DNA of 64,000 nt from Changchengzhania lutea (GCF_006974145.1 NZ_CP039456.1:310001-374000); one strand, 5' to 3'. Numbered from the stretch's first letter, positions 51,649-61,310 are shown. Made by a program: numbers and translations. Notes: a model not told the origin generated them from the sequence alone.

Positions 51649-54201
51649 CTATCCGCATTTAGAAGATCCACAATCTTTACAGGTCAAACACCCTTCTTGA
51701 TATATTAAATGTTCAGATTTACAATTATCGCATTGTTGTCCTTTAGCTTGAGTTCCATCTTCCACATAACGTTTTAATGCTCGAACTACACCATTTTTCC
51801 ATGTATTAATAGATTCGCTATCTAATTGTAAACTGTTTATTAAATCGACAATTTTATCTATTGGCATGCCGTGTCTAAGCGTACTGGATATGAGTTTTGC
51901 GTAGTTCCAAAATTCAGGATTGAATTTATGCGATAAGCCTTCAATAGTGGTTTTATACCCTCTTTTATTTTTATACTGAAAATCGTAACGCGATGTGCCA
52001 TCGTCATTTCTATTTTTAATAATTAAACCTTCGTTAACCCAACGCGGAATTAAAATACCATCTTCATCATCCGCAAGACCAGTGAATACCTCATAAGCTT
52101 TATCATCTATCAAACCAATAAAAGCAATCCATTTTTCTTTATTATTCTGAAAACGAACTACATCCGCCTTTAAAACTTGAGGACGTTTTATAGGGAATGC
52201 CGTTAACTTATTATCTGTTTCTTCTTTCTTTTCTTCATTTGAAATTAAAACGCCTGAACGCGAGCCATCTCTATAAACCGTAACCCCTTTACAACCAACT
52301 TCCCATGCTTTTAAATATAAATCGCCAACTAAGTCTTCTGTCACATCATTTGGCAAATTAATGGTAACACTTATGGAATGGTCCACCCATTTTTGTATAG
52401 CACCTTGCATACTCACTTTACTTAACCAATCCACATCGTTTGAGGTCGCTTTATGGTATGGTGATTTTTTAATCAACTCATCTAACTCACTTTGCGAAAA
52501 GTTTTTAGAAGCATCAATGCCATTTACTTCCATCCATTGTTTAAATCGATGATGAAACACCACGTATTCTTCCCAAGAATCCCCAACTTCATCAACAAAA
52601 TCTACTCGTCCGTTCTTATCGTTTGGGTTTACTTTTCTTCTACGCTTATAAACGGGCATAAATACAGGCTCAATCCCCGAAGTAGTTTGCGTCATTAAAC
52701 TGGTGGTTCCTGTAGGGGCAATTGTTAACAAAGCAATATTTCGTCTACCATATTCCAGCATTTCATAATACAATTTACTATCTGCTTCTTTTAAGCGTTG
52801 TATAAACGGATTATCTTTTTCACGGTTGGCATCAAAAATTGAAAATGCACCACGTTCTTTTGCTAAGTGTACCGATGCCCTGTAAGCTTCAATAGCAATG
52901 GTTTTATGAACTTTTAAAGAAAACGCATTTCCTTTTTCGCTTCCGTACCGAATACCTAAAGCTGCCAACATATCGCCTTCTGCGGTAATGCCAACACCAG
53001 TTCTACGACCTTCTTCTGCTTTGCTCTTTATATTCACCCATAAGTTACGCTCGGTTGCTTTAACCTCATCTAATTCTGGATCTGCATCAATTTTTCGTAA
53101 AATAGTATCGATTTTTTCAAGCTCTAAATCGATAATATCATCCATAATGCGTTGTGCGTATGCCACATGTTTTTTAAATAATTCGAAATTGAATGAAGCC
53201 TTTTCCGTAAAAGGATCTTCGACATAAGAAAACAAATTTATAGCTAGTAATCTACAAGAATCATACGGACATAAAGGGATTTCGCCACAAGGGTTGGTTG
53301 ATACCGTTTTATACCCTAAATCGGCATAACAATCTGGAATGGATTCTTTAATAATAGTATCCCAGAATAAAATTCCTGGCTCTGCTGATTTCCACGCATT
53401 ATGTACTATTTTTTTCCAAAGCGCATTGGCTTCAATAGATTTTGATACTTTAGGGGTTGAACTAAAAACAGGGTATTTCTGAGTGTACTGCGTCTCGTTT
53501 TTAACGGCTTTCATAAATTCATCATCAATTCTAACTGACACATTTGCACCTGTAACTTTGCCTTGCTCCAACTTAGCATTGATAAAATCTTCAGAATCTG
53601 GATGATTGATAGATACCGATAACATAAGCGCTCCTCGCCTACCGTCTTGTGCCACTTCTCTTGTAGAATTTGAATAACGCTCCATAAAGGGTACAAGTCC
53701 TGTAGATGTTAATGCCGAATTTTTAACTCCAGAACCTTTAGGACGAATATGTGATAAATCATGACCAACACCACCACGACGTTTCATAAGTTGCACTTGC
53801 TCTTGATCAATTTTCATAATACCTCCATAAGAATCAGATTCTCCAGAGTTACCAATCACAAAACAATTTGATAATGAGCCTATTTGAAACGGATTGCCTA
53901 TACCTGCCATTGGGCTTCCTTGAGGGACGATATATTTAAAATCTTTAATTAAGTTAAAGATGTCGTCTTCATTTATAGAGTTTTCATATTTAGCTTCCAC
54001 TCTAGCAATTTCCTTTGCTATTCTGCGATGCATATCGTTAGGAGTAAGCTCATAAATATTACCTTTTGAATCTTTTAAGGCATATTTATTTAACCACACG
54101 CGAGCTGCTAAATCATCATTTTTGAAGTATTTTAAGGTGGCATTAAAGGCCTCGTCTTGAGTGTAAGTTTTAGGTACGGTTTTGGTGAGGTTTGCTTTCA
54201 T
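51649..54201 (-). CDS. nrdJ: Class II (adenosylcobalamin-dependent) ribonucleotide reductase
   Basis: 850 residues. N-terminal DEAFNATLKYFKNDDLAARVWLNKYALKD, then LSNCFVIGNSGESDSYGGI (first active-site Cys), RRGGVGHDLSHIRPKGS, TNPCGEIPLCPYDSCRLLAINL (radical Cys and Glu), LTIAPTGTTSLMTQTTSGIEPVFM. The C-terminal tail QQCDNCKSEHLIYQEGCLTCKDCGSSKCG carries zinc-ribbon and redox cysteines. It makes dNDPs without oxygen or metal-radical cofactor assembly. The 197 bases upstream show no cobalamin riboswitch. A bidirectional hairpin follows. Confidence 0.96.
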   Translation of the reverse strand: MKANLTKTVPKTYTQDEAFNATLKYFKNDDLAARVWLNKYALKDSKGNIYELTPNDMHRRIAKEIARVEAKYENSINEDDIFNLIKDFKYIVPQGSPMAGIGNPFQIGSLSNCFVIGNSGESDSYGGIMKIDQEQVQLMKRRGGVGHDLSHIRPKGSGVKNSALTSTGLVPFMERYSNSTREVAQDGRRGALMLSVSINHPDSEDFINAKLEQGKVTGANVSVRIDDEFMKAVKNETQYTQKYPVFSSTPKVSKSIEANALWKKIVHNAWKSAEPGILFWDTIIKESIPDCYADLGYKTVSTNPCGEIPLCPYDSCRLLAINLFSYVEDPFTEKASFNFELFKKHVAYAQRIMDDIIDLELEKIDTILRKIDADPELDEVKATERNLWVNIKSKAEEGRRTGVGITAEGDMLAALGIRYGSEKGNAFSLKVHKTIAIEAYRASVHLAKERGAFSIFDANREKDNPFIQRLKEADSKLYYEMLEYGRRNIALLTIAPTGTTSLMTQTTSGIEPVFMPVYKRRRKVNPNDKNGRVDFVDEVGDSWEEYVVFHHRFKQWMEVNGIDASKNFSQSELDELIKKSPYHKATSNDVDWLSKVSMQGAIQKWVDHSISVTINLPNDVTEDLVGDLYLKAWEVGCKGVTVYRDGSRSGVLISNEEKKEETDNKLTAFPIKRPQVLKADVVRFQNNKEKWIAFIGLIDDKAYEVFTGLADDEDGILIPRWVNEGLIIKNRNDDGTSRYDFQYKNKRGYKTTIEGLSHKFNPEFWNYAKLISSTLRHGMPIDKIVDLINSLQLDSESINTWKNGVVRALKRYVEDGTQAKGQQCDNCKSEHLIYQEGCLTCKDCGSSKCG

Positions 54202-54398
54202 AAGTTGACTTTCGGTTTTTAGTTCATGGATAGATTGTATAACAAACCATAAATAAACTAAAAATTTTCAACTTAAAACATGATAAAAATCATAAAGTTT
54301 ACAAGCAAAAACATCTAAAATACTGATTTTCAATTATTTAATAATTTATCAACAGCAAAAAGTTAACAAGTTTTTTAAATAAATATAATAGCGGTTTT

Positions 54399-55358
54399 TT
54401 AAAAATCAACAGCAAAACCAACGCCCAAAAATTGTTTCCATTGTACTCTCGCACCAGCTTCGTCCAACTCTCCTTCAACATCAGACGGCCTTGAAGTTTT
54501 CACATCATCATCATAACGGATATGTGACCCCAAAGTAGCTCTGACATAATTATTCACAATAAAATCAAAATCCAATCGCCAATCGACATCAACGTTTCCG
54601 AAGTTGTTAAGATAATCGGTGTAAAGACTCAACTGATTTTTAAGAACAATGTTTTCAGCCATTTCCATTTCATAGCTGTTAGTAACTAATATACCAACTT
54701 CTTTTCTTATTTGTTCTCCAGAAACGAGCACATTCCCTTCTGCGTCTAATACCGCAGGAGTAACACCAAATGATCCTGCATTGGCTAAATCCTCGTCTAA
54801 AACAAAAGTAGCTTTTAAGGTTAAAGGTGAAAAATAAAATGAAAGTTCGTCAATGTGTTTACCATATTCCATGCCGCCCCCAAAAAACAAATAGCCAGGT
54901 GCCATAAATCGTGAAATTGGATTTTCTGTATTTGGATATTTAAAACCCTTGGCAAATTGGGTTCTAAAATTAAGTCGGGCCGAAAAAAACCAATGGGCTA
55001 ATTCATCATTTTTATAACCCAAATTGGAGTTTATCTCAAATAAATCATCCGTTTTTCGAGTCTCTCTATCTTGTTGCTTGTTAATACCATAACGGGCAAC
55101 AACATTGTTTTTCCAAGAAAAGTATTTATCTTTATAATTAGCTGAAGATTTTAGACCTAAAAGTCCAGAAATTGAATTACTACCACCAGCATTCCAGTTT
55201 ACAAACGCCACTTCATTAATATCAACTGACGCTTTATTTTTTTGAGTCCACTGAGGGCCAGATACCTTGCTTTTTTTAGCTTTTATAAACAATGAATCTG
55301 GTTGCGCACTAACAATTTGGAAAAGGAGACTAAAGAGAATGACTAGCTTGAATTTCAT
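54399..55358 (-). CDS. DUF3078 outer-membrane protein
   Basis: 319 residues. Signal peptide MKFKLVILFSLLFQIVSAQ, then a beta-barrel-like pattern of alternating strands: QWTQKNKASVDINEVAFVNWNAGGSNSISGLLGLKSSANYKDKYFSWKNNVVARYG, then GYKNDELAHWFFSARLNFRTQFAKGF and ARVQWKQFLGVGFAVDF with a C-terminal aromatic residue. DUF3078 proteins are outer-membrane proteins of unknown function, common in Bacteroidota. Encoded alone. Confidence 0.93.
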   Translation of the reverse strand: MKFKLVILFSLLFQIVSAQPDSLFIKAKKSKVSGPQWTQKNKASVDINEVAFVNWNAGGSNSISGLLGLKSSANYKDKYFSWKNNVVARYGINKQQDRETRKTDDLFEINSNLGYKNDELAHWFFSARLNFRTQFAKGFKYPNTENPISRFMAPGYLFFGGGMEYGKHIDELSFYFSPLTLKATFVLDEDLANAGSFGVTPAVLDAEGNVLVSGEQIRKEVGILVTNSYEMEMAENIVLKNQLSLYTDYLNNFGNVDVDWRLDFDFIVNNYVRATLGSHIRYDDDVKTSRPSDVEGELDEAGARVQWKQFLGVGFAVDF

Positions 55359-55421
55359 GTTTAGTTGGTTATATTATTAGCAGATTGTAAACAGCATACT
55401 ATGTCGTGACTATTAAAAATT

Positions 55422-56600
55422 TCAATAATTAAACTCACCATACTCGCTTTTTATTGTAAGACCTTTGGTTTTAGAAGCTTCTACCCTACCAATAATTTGA
55501 GCATTGACTTGAAATGATTTTGAAATTGCAATAATATCATCTGCAATTTCAGGAGAGACGTAAATTTCCATTCTATGCCCACAATTAAATACTTGATACA
55601 TTTCTTTCCAATCTGTTTTAGATTGTTCTTGAATTAATTTGAACAAGGGCGGAACAGGAAACATGTTATCCTTAACAATATGAAATTCGTCAATAAAATG
55701 GAGGATTTTAGTCTGTGCTCCTCCTGAACAATGCACCATCCCATGAATCGTCTCATTGTTGAATTGCGATAATATTTGTTTAATGATGGGCGCATAAGTA
55801 CGCGTTGGTGACAATACTAACTTTCCAGCATCAATTGGAGCATTTTCAACAGCATCTGTTAATTTCATAGATCCAGAATACACCAGTTCTTCAGGAACTG
55901 AAGCGTCAAAACTTTCGGGATATTTTTTGGCTAAATACTTATTAAAAACATCGTGACGGGCGGAAGTTAAACCATTACTTCCCATACCACCATTGTATTC
56001 TTTTTCATAGGTTGCTTGCCCAAAACTCTCTAAACCAACAATAACATCACCTGCTTTTATATTGGCGTTATCAATAACATCGCTACGCTTTAACCTCGCA
56101 GTTACCGTAGAGTCCACAATAATAGTTCTTACCAAATCACCAACGTCTGCAGTTTCACCACCAGTTGAGTGAATAGTGACACCATATGCCTTTAAATCAG
56201 CCAACAATTCTTCAGTACCATTAATTATGGCTGACAATACCTCTCCAGGAATTAAATTTTTATTACGACCAATAGTTGAAGATAGCATAATATTATCGGT
56301 GGCACCAACGCAAATTAAATCGTCAATATTCATGATTAAAGCATCTTGAGCAATGCCTTTCCAAACAGAAAGATCGCCAGTTTCTTTCCAATACATATAA
56401 GCCAAGGCAGATTTTGTTCCTGCACCATCGGCATGCATCACCAAGCAATAGGCTTCATCTTGCGTGAGATAATCAGGAACAATTTTACAAAACGCCTTAG
56501 GAAATAGTCCTTTATCTATATTCTTGATGGCATTGTGAACATCTTCTTTTGAAGCTGATACGCCTCTTTGGGCATAACGCTTACTTATTTCTTGACTCAT
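55422..56600 (-). CDS. purM: AIR synthase (PurM)-family protein, probably PurM
   Basis: 392 residues. PurM-type fold: N-terminal ATP-binding half with HADGAGTKSALAYMYWKETGD, QDALIMNIDDLICVGATDNI and STGGETADVGDL; C-terminal half with LSPTRTYAPIIKQIL, MVHCSGGAQTKILHF and VFNCGHRMEIYV. It would convert FGAM and ATP to AIR, the fifth purine step. The sequence is longer and more diverged than E. coli PurM (345), so the Bacteroidota AIR-synthase-related family name is safer; the active-site Asp, Gly-rich loop and His-containing GHRMEIY region are kept. Confidence 0.85.
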   Translation of the reverse strand: MSQEISKRYAQRGVSASKEDVHNAIKNIDKGLFPKAFCKIVPDYLTQDEAYCLVMHADGAGTKSALAYMYWKETGDLSVWKGIAQDALIMNIDDLICVGATDNIMLSSTIGRNKNLIPGEVLSAIINGTEELLADLKAYGVTIHSTGGETADVGDLVRTIIVDSTVTARLKRSDVIDNANIKAGDVIVGLESFGQATYEKEYNGGMGSNGLTSARHDVFNKYLAKKYPESFDASVPEELVYSGSMKLTDAVENAPIDAGKLVLSPTRTYAPIIKQILSQFNNETIHGMVHCSGGAQTKILHFIDEFHIVKDNMFPVPPLFKLIQEQSKTDWKEMYQVFNCGHRMEIYVSPEIADDIIAISKSFQVNAQIIGRVEASKTKGLTIKSEYGEFNY

Positions 56601-56680
56601 AACCTTGTATTGATGTGCAAATTTAATTTATTGAATTAAAAAACTCCGATTTATAAAGCGGGATTTTCATGAAATACTTT

Positions 56681-58867
56681 TTATCTAGTAAATAGTAACT
56701 CTCTATATTTAGTAAGTGGCCAAATCTCATCATCAACGAGCAGCTCCAACTTATCACAGTGATACCGTATATCATCAAATAATGGCTTCACATGATTACA
56801 ATATGCCAAGGCTTTCTTTTCAATATCTTCAATAGTATTGGCGTCTTTTCTAGCGTTGGTCATTTTAGTAACATTGGCATTAATGCCTTCTATATGACTG
56901 GAAATTTCTTTTATAAGATTTATTTGTTCCTGTGAAACGCTTTTAAATTTCTCTTCAAAAATTTCCTTTAAGCCTTTCACATTTTCAATTAAAATGTTTT
57001 GATACTTGACCGCAGTTGGCACAATATGATTGCGAGCAATATCGCCCAATACGCGACCTTCTATTTGAATGTGCATGATATACGCTTCCATTTCTATCTC
57101 ATAACGCGCCTCTGTTTCAATTTTGCTCATCACTTGCATCTCTTCAAATAACGCAATTGCTTTTTTTGAAATCCTAGATTTTAAGGCCTCGGGTGTTGTT
57201 TTATTATTGCTTAAGCCTCGTTTTTCAGCTTCGTCTTCCCAGGCTTTTCCATAACCGTTCCCTTCGAATAAAATATTTTTAGAGGATTTGATATATTCTC
57301 GAAGCACATTAAAAACGGCTTCATCTTTTTTCAAGTCTTTCTTATCAATTAATTTATCAACTTCTATTTTAAAATCCTTTAATTGTTTAGCAACAATGGT
57401 ATTTAACACCGTCATAGGATTGCCACAGTTTGCTAGCGAACCCACTGCCCTAAATTCGAATTTATTTCCTGTAAAGGCAAAAGGTGATGTTCGGTTTCTA
57501 TCGGTATTATCCAATAACACGTCGGGTATTTTACCAACTACGTTAAGCTTTAATTCTGTTTTTTCTTTTGGCGATAACTTCCCTTTTGTAACGCCTTCTA
57601 GTTCCGAAAGCACTTTTGTTAATTGCTCTCCTATAAACACTGAAATGATTGCTGGCGGCGCTTCATTCGCACCCAATCTGTGGTCATTACTGGCTGAAGC
57701 TATAGCAGCTCTTAAAAGTGCTTCGTGTTCATGGACTGCTTTTATGGTGTTAATAAAAAAAGTTAAAAACTGTAGATTACTCATAGGCGTTTTTCCTGGA
57801 GCCAAGAGATTAACCCCAGTGTCTGTTGAAAGCGACCAGTTATTGTGCTTACCGCTACCATTAATCCCTGCAAAGGGCTTTTCATGAAACAACACTTTAA
57901 AATTATGCTTTAAAGCAACGCGCCCCATGATATCCATTAATAAGGAATTATGATCTACGGCCAAATTGGCTTCTTCAAATATAGGTGCCAACTCAAATTG
58001 ATTAGGAGCCACTTCGTTATGTCTGGTTTTTACGGGAATACCCAGTAGCATACATTCGGTTTCAAGTTCACACATAAAATTGAGCGCCCTAGCGGGTATA
58101 GAACCAAAATAATGGTCATCTAACTGCTGTCCTTTCGCAGAGGTATGCCCCAATAGTGTACGACCGGTCAGCGTAATATCTGGCCTGCTTTGAGCCAAAG
58201 CCCTATCGATTAAAAAATACTCCTGCTCCCAACCGAGAGAGCATGTCACTTTTTTAACATGTTTATCAAAATACTTGCATACTGCGGTTGCTGCATCATC
58301 TACGGCATGTAAGGCACGTAATAATGGCGTTTTATAATCTAAGGCCTCACCCGTATACGCCACGAAAATAGTAGGAATACACAAGGTCGTTCCATAAATA
58401 AATGCTGGCGAGGTAGGATCCCAGGCCGTATAACCACGTGCCTCGAACGTATTTCTTATACCACCGCTAGGAAAACTTGAGGCATCTGGCTCTTGCTGAA
58501 CCAACTGATCCCCACCAAATTTTTCAATGGCATTCCCACTACCAATGGTTTCGAAAAAAGCATCGTGTTTTTCTGCTGTCGTACCAGTTAATGGTTGAAA
58601 CCAATGGGTATAATGCGTAACGTTTTTTGACAAAGCCCAATCTTTCATGGAAGAAGATACTTGATCCGCTATATTTCTATCTATTTTTTTTCCGTGTTGG
58701 ATAGCATTCATAACCCCATTAAAAGCATCTTTGGTTAAATACTGTCGCATGGTGTTCTCGTCAAAAACATTCTCACCAAATAATTCTGAGCGTCGTTTAA
58801 CCTCCTTGATATTGATGGTTTTATAAGCTAAGGATTCCTTTATGGCATGAAATCTTAAAGTGGACAT
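56681..58867 (-). CDS. glnN: Glutamine synthetase type III
   Basis: 728 residues from ATG 58867; the frame opens 16 codons earlier, but MSTLRFHAIKES is the normal beginning. GSIII features: LGWEQEYFLIDRAL, ETECMLLGIPVKTRHNEVAPNQFELAPIFEEANLAVDHN, FHEKPFAGINGSGKHNNWSLST, RLGANEAPPAIIS, NRTSPFAFTGNKFEFRAVGS. It makes glutamine from glutamate, ammonia and ATP as a dodecamer. Divergent from the type II enzyme gene across 260 bases with shared ACCCC motifs. Confidence 0.96.
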   Translation of the reverse strand: MSTLRFHAIKESLAYKTINIKEVKRRSELFGENVFDENTMRQYLTKDAFNGVMNAIQHGKKIDRNIADQVSSSMKDWALSKNVTHYTHWFQPLTGTTAEKHDAFFETIGSGNAIEKFGGDQLVQQEPDASSFPSGGIRNTFEARGYTAWDPTSPAFIYGTTLCIPTIFVAYTGEALDYKTPLLRALHAVDDAATAVCKYFDKHVKKVTCSLGWEQEYFLIDRALAQSRPDITLTGRTLLGHTSAKGQQLDDHYFGSIPARALNFMCELETECMLLGIPVKTRHNEVAPNQFELAPIFEEANLAVDHNSLLMDIMGRVALKHNFKVLFHEKPFAGINGSGKHNNWSLSTDTGVNLLAPGKTPMSNLQFLTFFINTIKAVHEHEALLRAAIASASNDHRLGANEAPPAIISVFIGEQLTKVLSELEGVTKGKLSPKEKTELKLNVVGKIPDVLLDNTDRNRTSPFAFTGNKFEFRAVGSLANCGNPMTVLNTIVAKQLKDFKIEVDKLIDKKDLKKDEAVFNVLREYIKSSKNILFEGNGYGKAWEDEAEKRGLSNNKTTPEALKSRISKKAIALFEEMQVMSKIETEARYEIEMEAYIMHIQIEGRVLGDIARNHIVPTAVKYQNILIENVKGLKEIFEEKFKSVSQEQINLIKEISSHIEGINANVTKMTNARKDANTIEDIEKKALAYCNHVKPLFDDIRYHCDKLELLVDDEIWPLTKYRELLFTR

Positions 58868-58995
58868 ATGAATAACGTTTAGTTCAATTAATCCCACAAA
58901 AATACGGGAGTACATATAGATATTTTTAATTTTAGATAATTATTATTAACAATATTTCAATAATCATATAAAAAAATGATCTTTTTTTAAATTAA

Positions 58996-59052
58996 ACCCC
59001 TTAATTATGGGGTATGAATAAAAATATCATTCATTGTTTACAAATTACCCCT
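58996..59052. promoter_or_regulatory. Paired ACCCC motifs between the glutamine synthetase genes
   Basis: A palindrome accccttaattatggggt (58996-59013) and a second acccct (59047-59052) lie in the divergent intergenic region. GC runs are rare in this A/T-rich spacer. A shared nitrogen-responsive regulator site is one reading; none is named by the neighbours. Confidence 0.4.
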
Positions 59053-59058
59053 ATAAAA

Positions 59059-59089
59059 TTTCCAGTATATATATAAACATATATATTTG
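59059..59089 (+). promoter_or_regulatory. Promoter of the type II glutamine synthetase gene
   Basis: TTTC (59059-59062), 19 bases, perfect -7 box TATATTTG (59082-59089), 38 bases before ATG 59128. Confidence 0.65.
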
Positions 59090-59127
59090 TAGGATTAACA
59101 TCAGTATCTTATTTTAAACAATTCATT

Positions 59128-60138
59128 ATGGCAAAATCAAAATTAGAGTATATATGGCTAGATGGTCATGAACCAACCCAAAACATGAGAAGTAAAACTA
59201 AAGTTGAAGAAGACTTTAGTGGTAAACTGGAAGATTGTTCTATTTGGTCTTTTGACGGGAGTTCAACAGAACAAGCATCTGGAGGTGCTTCAGATTGTTT
59301 ATTAAAACCAGTAGCTATTTACCCAGATCCTACAAGAAAGAATGGCTATTTAATTATGGCTGAAGTTTTAAGCGCAGATGGGACGCCGCACCCTTCTAAT
59401 GCAAGAGCTGCAATTGATGATGATAATGATGACTTCTGGTTTGGTTTTGAGCAAGAGTATTTCTTAATGGACGCTAAAACCGATTTACCTCTAGGTTTCC
59501 CTCGTGGTGGATTTCCTGGGCCACAAGGTAAATATTACTGTTCTGTTGGAGGAAGATATACTTGGGGTAGAGATTTTGTTGAAGAGCATGCCGATTTATG
59601 TATTGACGCTGGATTAAACTTTGAAGGTATTAATCAAGAAGTTGCTCCAGGACAATGGGAATTCCAATTATTTGCCCAAGGCGCTAAAAAAGCCGGAGAT
59701 GAAATTTGGATTGCTCGATACCTATTAGATAGATTAACTGAAAAATATGGTTTTTATATTGAGTATCACCCAAAACCTGTAAAAGGCGATTGGAATGGAT
59801 CTGGTATGCATGCCAATTTCTCTAATACGCTTTTAAGAACTTGTGGCTCTAAAGAAACATATGAGAAAATTTGCGAAGCGTTTAGACCTGTTACCGATGA
59901 ACATATGGAAGTATATGGCGAGTTTAATGACGAGCGTTTAACTGGTTTGCATGAAACCGCTCACGTTTCTGATTTCTCTTACGGAATTTCAGATAGAGGA
60001 GCCTCAATTAGAATCCCAATTATTACAGTTGAAAAAGGCTGGAAAGGTTGGTTAGAAGACAGAAGGCCAGCGTCAAACGGTGATCCTTATAAAATTGCTG
60101 GACGTATTATAAAAACTGTTAAATCTGCCAAGGTTTAA
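59128..60138 (+). CDS. Glutamine synthetase, type II-like (beta-grasp)
   Basis: 336 residues, eukaryote-like GSII length. LEYIWLDGHEPTQNMRSKTKV, WSFDGSSTEQASGGASDCLLKPVAIYPDPTRKNGYLIMAEVL, FWFGFEQEYFLMD, GINQEVAPGQWEFQLF, GDWNGSGMHANFSNTLLRT, TGLHETAHVSDFSYGISDRGASIRIPI. All metal, glutamate and ATP ligands are present. It performs the same reaction as the type III enzyme encoded divergently beside it. Two glutamine synthetases side by side suggest condition-specific use of ammonia. Confidence 0.95.
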   Translation: MAKSKLEYIWLDGHEPTQNMRSKTKVEEDFSGKLEDCSIWSFDGSSTEQASGGASDCLLKPVAIYPDPTRKNGYLIMAEVLSADGTPHPSNARAAIDDDNDDFWFGFEQEYFLMDAKTDLPLGFPRGGFPGPQGKYYCSVGGRYTWGRDFVEEHADLCIDAGLNFEGINQEVAPGQWEFQLFAQGAKKAGDEIWIARYLLDRLTEKYGFYIEYHPKPVKGDWNGSGMHANFSNTLLRTCGSKETYEKICEAFRPVTDEHMEVYGEFNDERLTGLHETAHVSDFSYGISDRGASIRIPIITVEKGWKGWLEDRRPASNGDPYKIAGRIIKTVKSAKV

Positions 60139-60162
60139 TCGTTTACATACATATTTTATTTA

Positions 60163-60199
60163 AAAAAAGCGCTTGGGACTTATTTCCAAGCGCTTTTTT
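60163..60199. terminator. Bidirectional terminator between glutamine synthetase and the Ca/Na antiporter
   Basis: Perfect 14-bp stem (aaaaaagcgcttgg 60163-60176 / ccaagcgctttttt 60186-60199), T-runs on both strands. Confidence 0.93.
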
Positions 60200-60218
60200 A
60201 ATACCATCTATTTTATAA

Positions 60219-61166
60219 TCATTTACCGTTTGTAAATACTAAAAACATAAACACGCCGTAGCCTATTACCAAAAAGAAACCTTTATATCTACTTATTTCA
60301 AAGCGCTTTGGAAGAAATGCTAATGGAAAAAGTATCAGTGCAAAACCAAGCATCCACAAAATATCATTTGATAAAATTTCTTGTGCCGTTACCGGTATGG
60401 GTTTTATCATTGCTGTTAGACCCAATACAGAGGCAATATTAAAAATATTAGACCCAATTAAATTTCCTAAAGAAATGGCTTTCTCCTTTTTGGCTGCCGC
60501 AATAATTGACGCCGCTAATTCTGGCACACTGGTACCAAAAGCGATTAACGATACTCCAATTACGGCTTGACTTACCCCAATAGAAATGGCGATAGCTTTA
60601 GCGCCTTCAACCAACCATTCACTTCCAAAAAATAAGGCAACGCCCCCAATTAATAGCCAGGTTACAATTTTGAAGTTTGATACGATTGCGAGGGTTTCGT
60701 CAACCTCTTCAACCAATTGATCTTTCTTTGCTTTACGGATTAAATAAATAAGGAATAAAATTAATGCCACAAATAAAGCCCCGCCTTCTATTGAAGATAA
60801 AAGATTGTCATTTTGCAAAAAATAATATAGTGCTATAGAAAACAGCATCATTACTGGCCAGTTCATTTTAAAAAAGGATTTATCTACCACTATGGTTCCT
60901 ACCATTGCAGTAATACCCAAAACAAGACCTATGTTAGCAATATTAGAACCCACCACATTATTGATAGCTATTTCTGGAGAACCGGATAATGCAGCTTGTA
61001 AGCTCACTAATAATTCTGGTGCAGAAGTGGCAAACGATACTACGGTCATACCAATGACCATTTTGGAAATATTAAATTTAAATGATAAAGCTACAGAAGA
61101 ACGCACTAGATACTCACCCCCAACGACCAATAAGACAAAACCTAGAATTACCAATAACACACTCAT
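60219..61166 (-). CDS. Calcium/sodium antiporter (CaCA family, YrbG-like)
   Basis: 315 residues, about ten membrane helices in two inverted repeats. The alpha-repeats are FATSAPELLVSLQAALSGSPEIAINNVVGSNIANIGLVLG (about 46-85) and IAFGTSVPELAASIIAAAKKEKAISLGNLIGSNIFNIASVLGLTA (about 207-250), carrying the Glu and Asn residues that bind the cations. The central loop RKAKKDQLVEEVDETLAI is cytoplasmic. Exchanges calcium for sodium or protons. Single gene. Confidence 0.95.
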   Translation of the reverse strand: MSVLLVILGFVLLVVGGEYLVRSSVALSFKFNISKMVIGMTVVSFATSAPELLVSLQAALSGSPEIAINNVVGSNIANIGLVLGITAMVGTIVVDKSFFKMNWPVMMLFSIALYYFLQNDNLLSSIEGGALFVALILFLIYLIRKAKKDQLVEEVDETLAIVSNFKIVTWLLIGGVALFFGSEWLVEGAKAIAISIGVSQAVIGVSLIAFGTSVPELAASIIAAAKKEKAISLGNLIGSNIFNIASVLGLTAMIKPIPVTAQEILSNDILWMLGFALILFPLAFLPKRFEISRYKGFFLVIGYGVFMFLVFTNGK

Positions 61167-61251
61167 AAAAAAAATTTGATGCGAAGATACTATAAATGAA
61201 AAGGAAAATTTAAAGTCAAAAACAAAAAACTGATACTGAAAACTTAAATTT

Positions 61252-61296
61252 TAGTTAAATAACTATGTATTTAGTTGTATAACTATAAAAATAGTT
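61252..61296. promoter_or_regulatory. Periodic TAGTT/AACTA operator array of the BlaI-like regulator
   Basis: Half-sites TAGTT at 61252, 61272 and 61292 and AACTA at 61261 and 61281: a strict 20-base period. Neighbouring half-sites form palindromes TAGTT-N4-AACTA and AACTAT-aaaa-ATAGTT (61281-61296). The promoter -33 box lies inside the array, so binding would block transcription, as expected for autorepression by a BlaI/MecI dimer. Confidence 0.75.
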
Positions 61297-61305
61297 TTAT
61301 GTTTG
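61274..61305 (+). promoter_or_regulatory. Promoter of the BlaI-BlaR1-like operon
   Basis: GTTG (61274-61277), 20 bases, perfect -7 box TATGTTTG (61298-61305). Transcription would start near 61311, at the first base of the structured leader. Confidence 0.7.
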
Positions 61306-61310
61306 ATAAA

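Noticed and set aside
54202-54398. Cobalamin riboswitch or NrdR box upstream of nrdJ
   Set aside because: No B12-box and no matching paired NrdR motifs were found in this A/T-rich gap.
57288-57887. 199-codon open frame on the plus strand
   Set aside because: It lies wholly antisense to the type III glutamine synthetase gene, is Ser/Leu-rich as expected of a reverse-complement shadow, and has no promoter.
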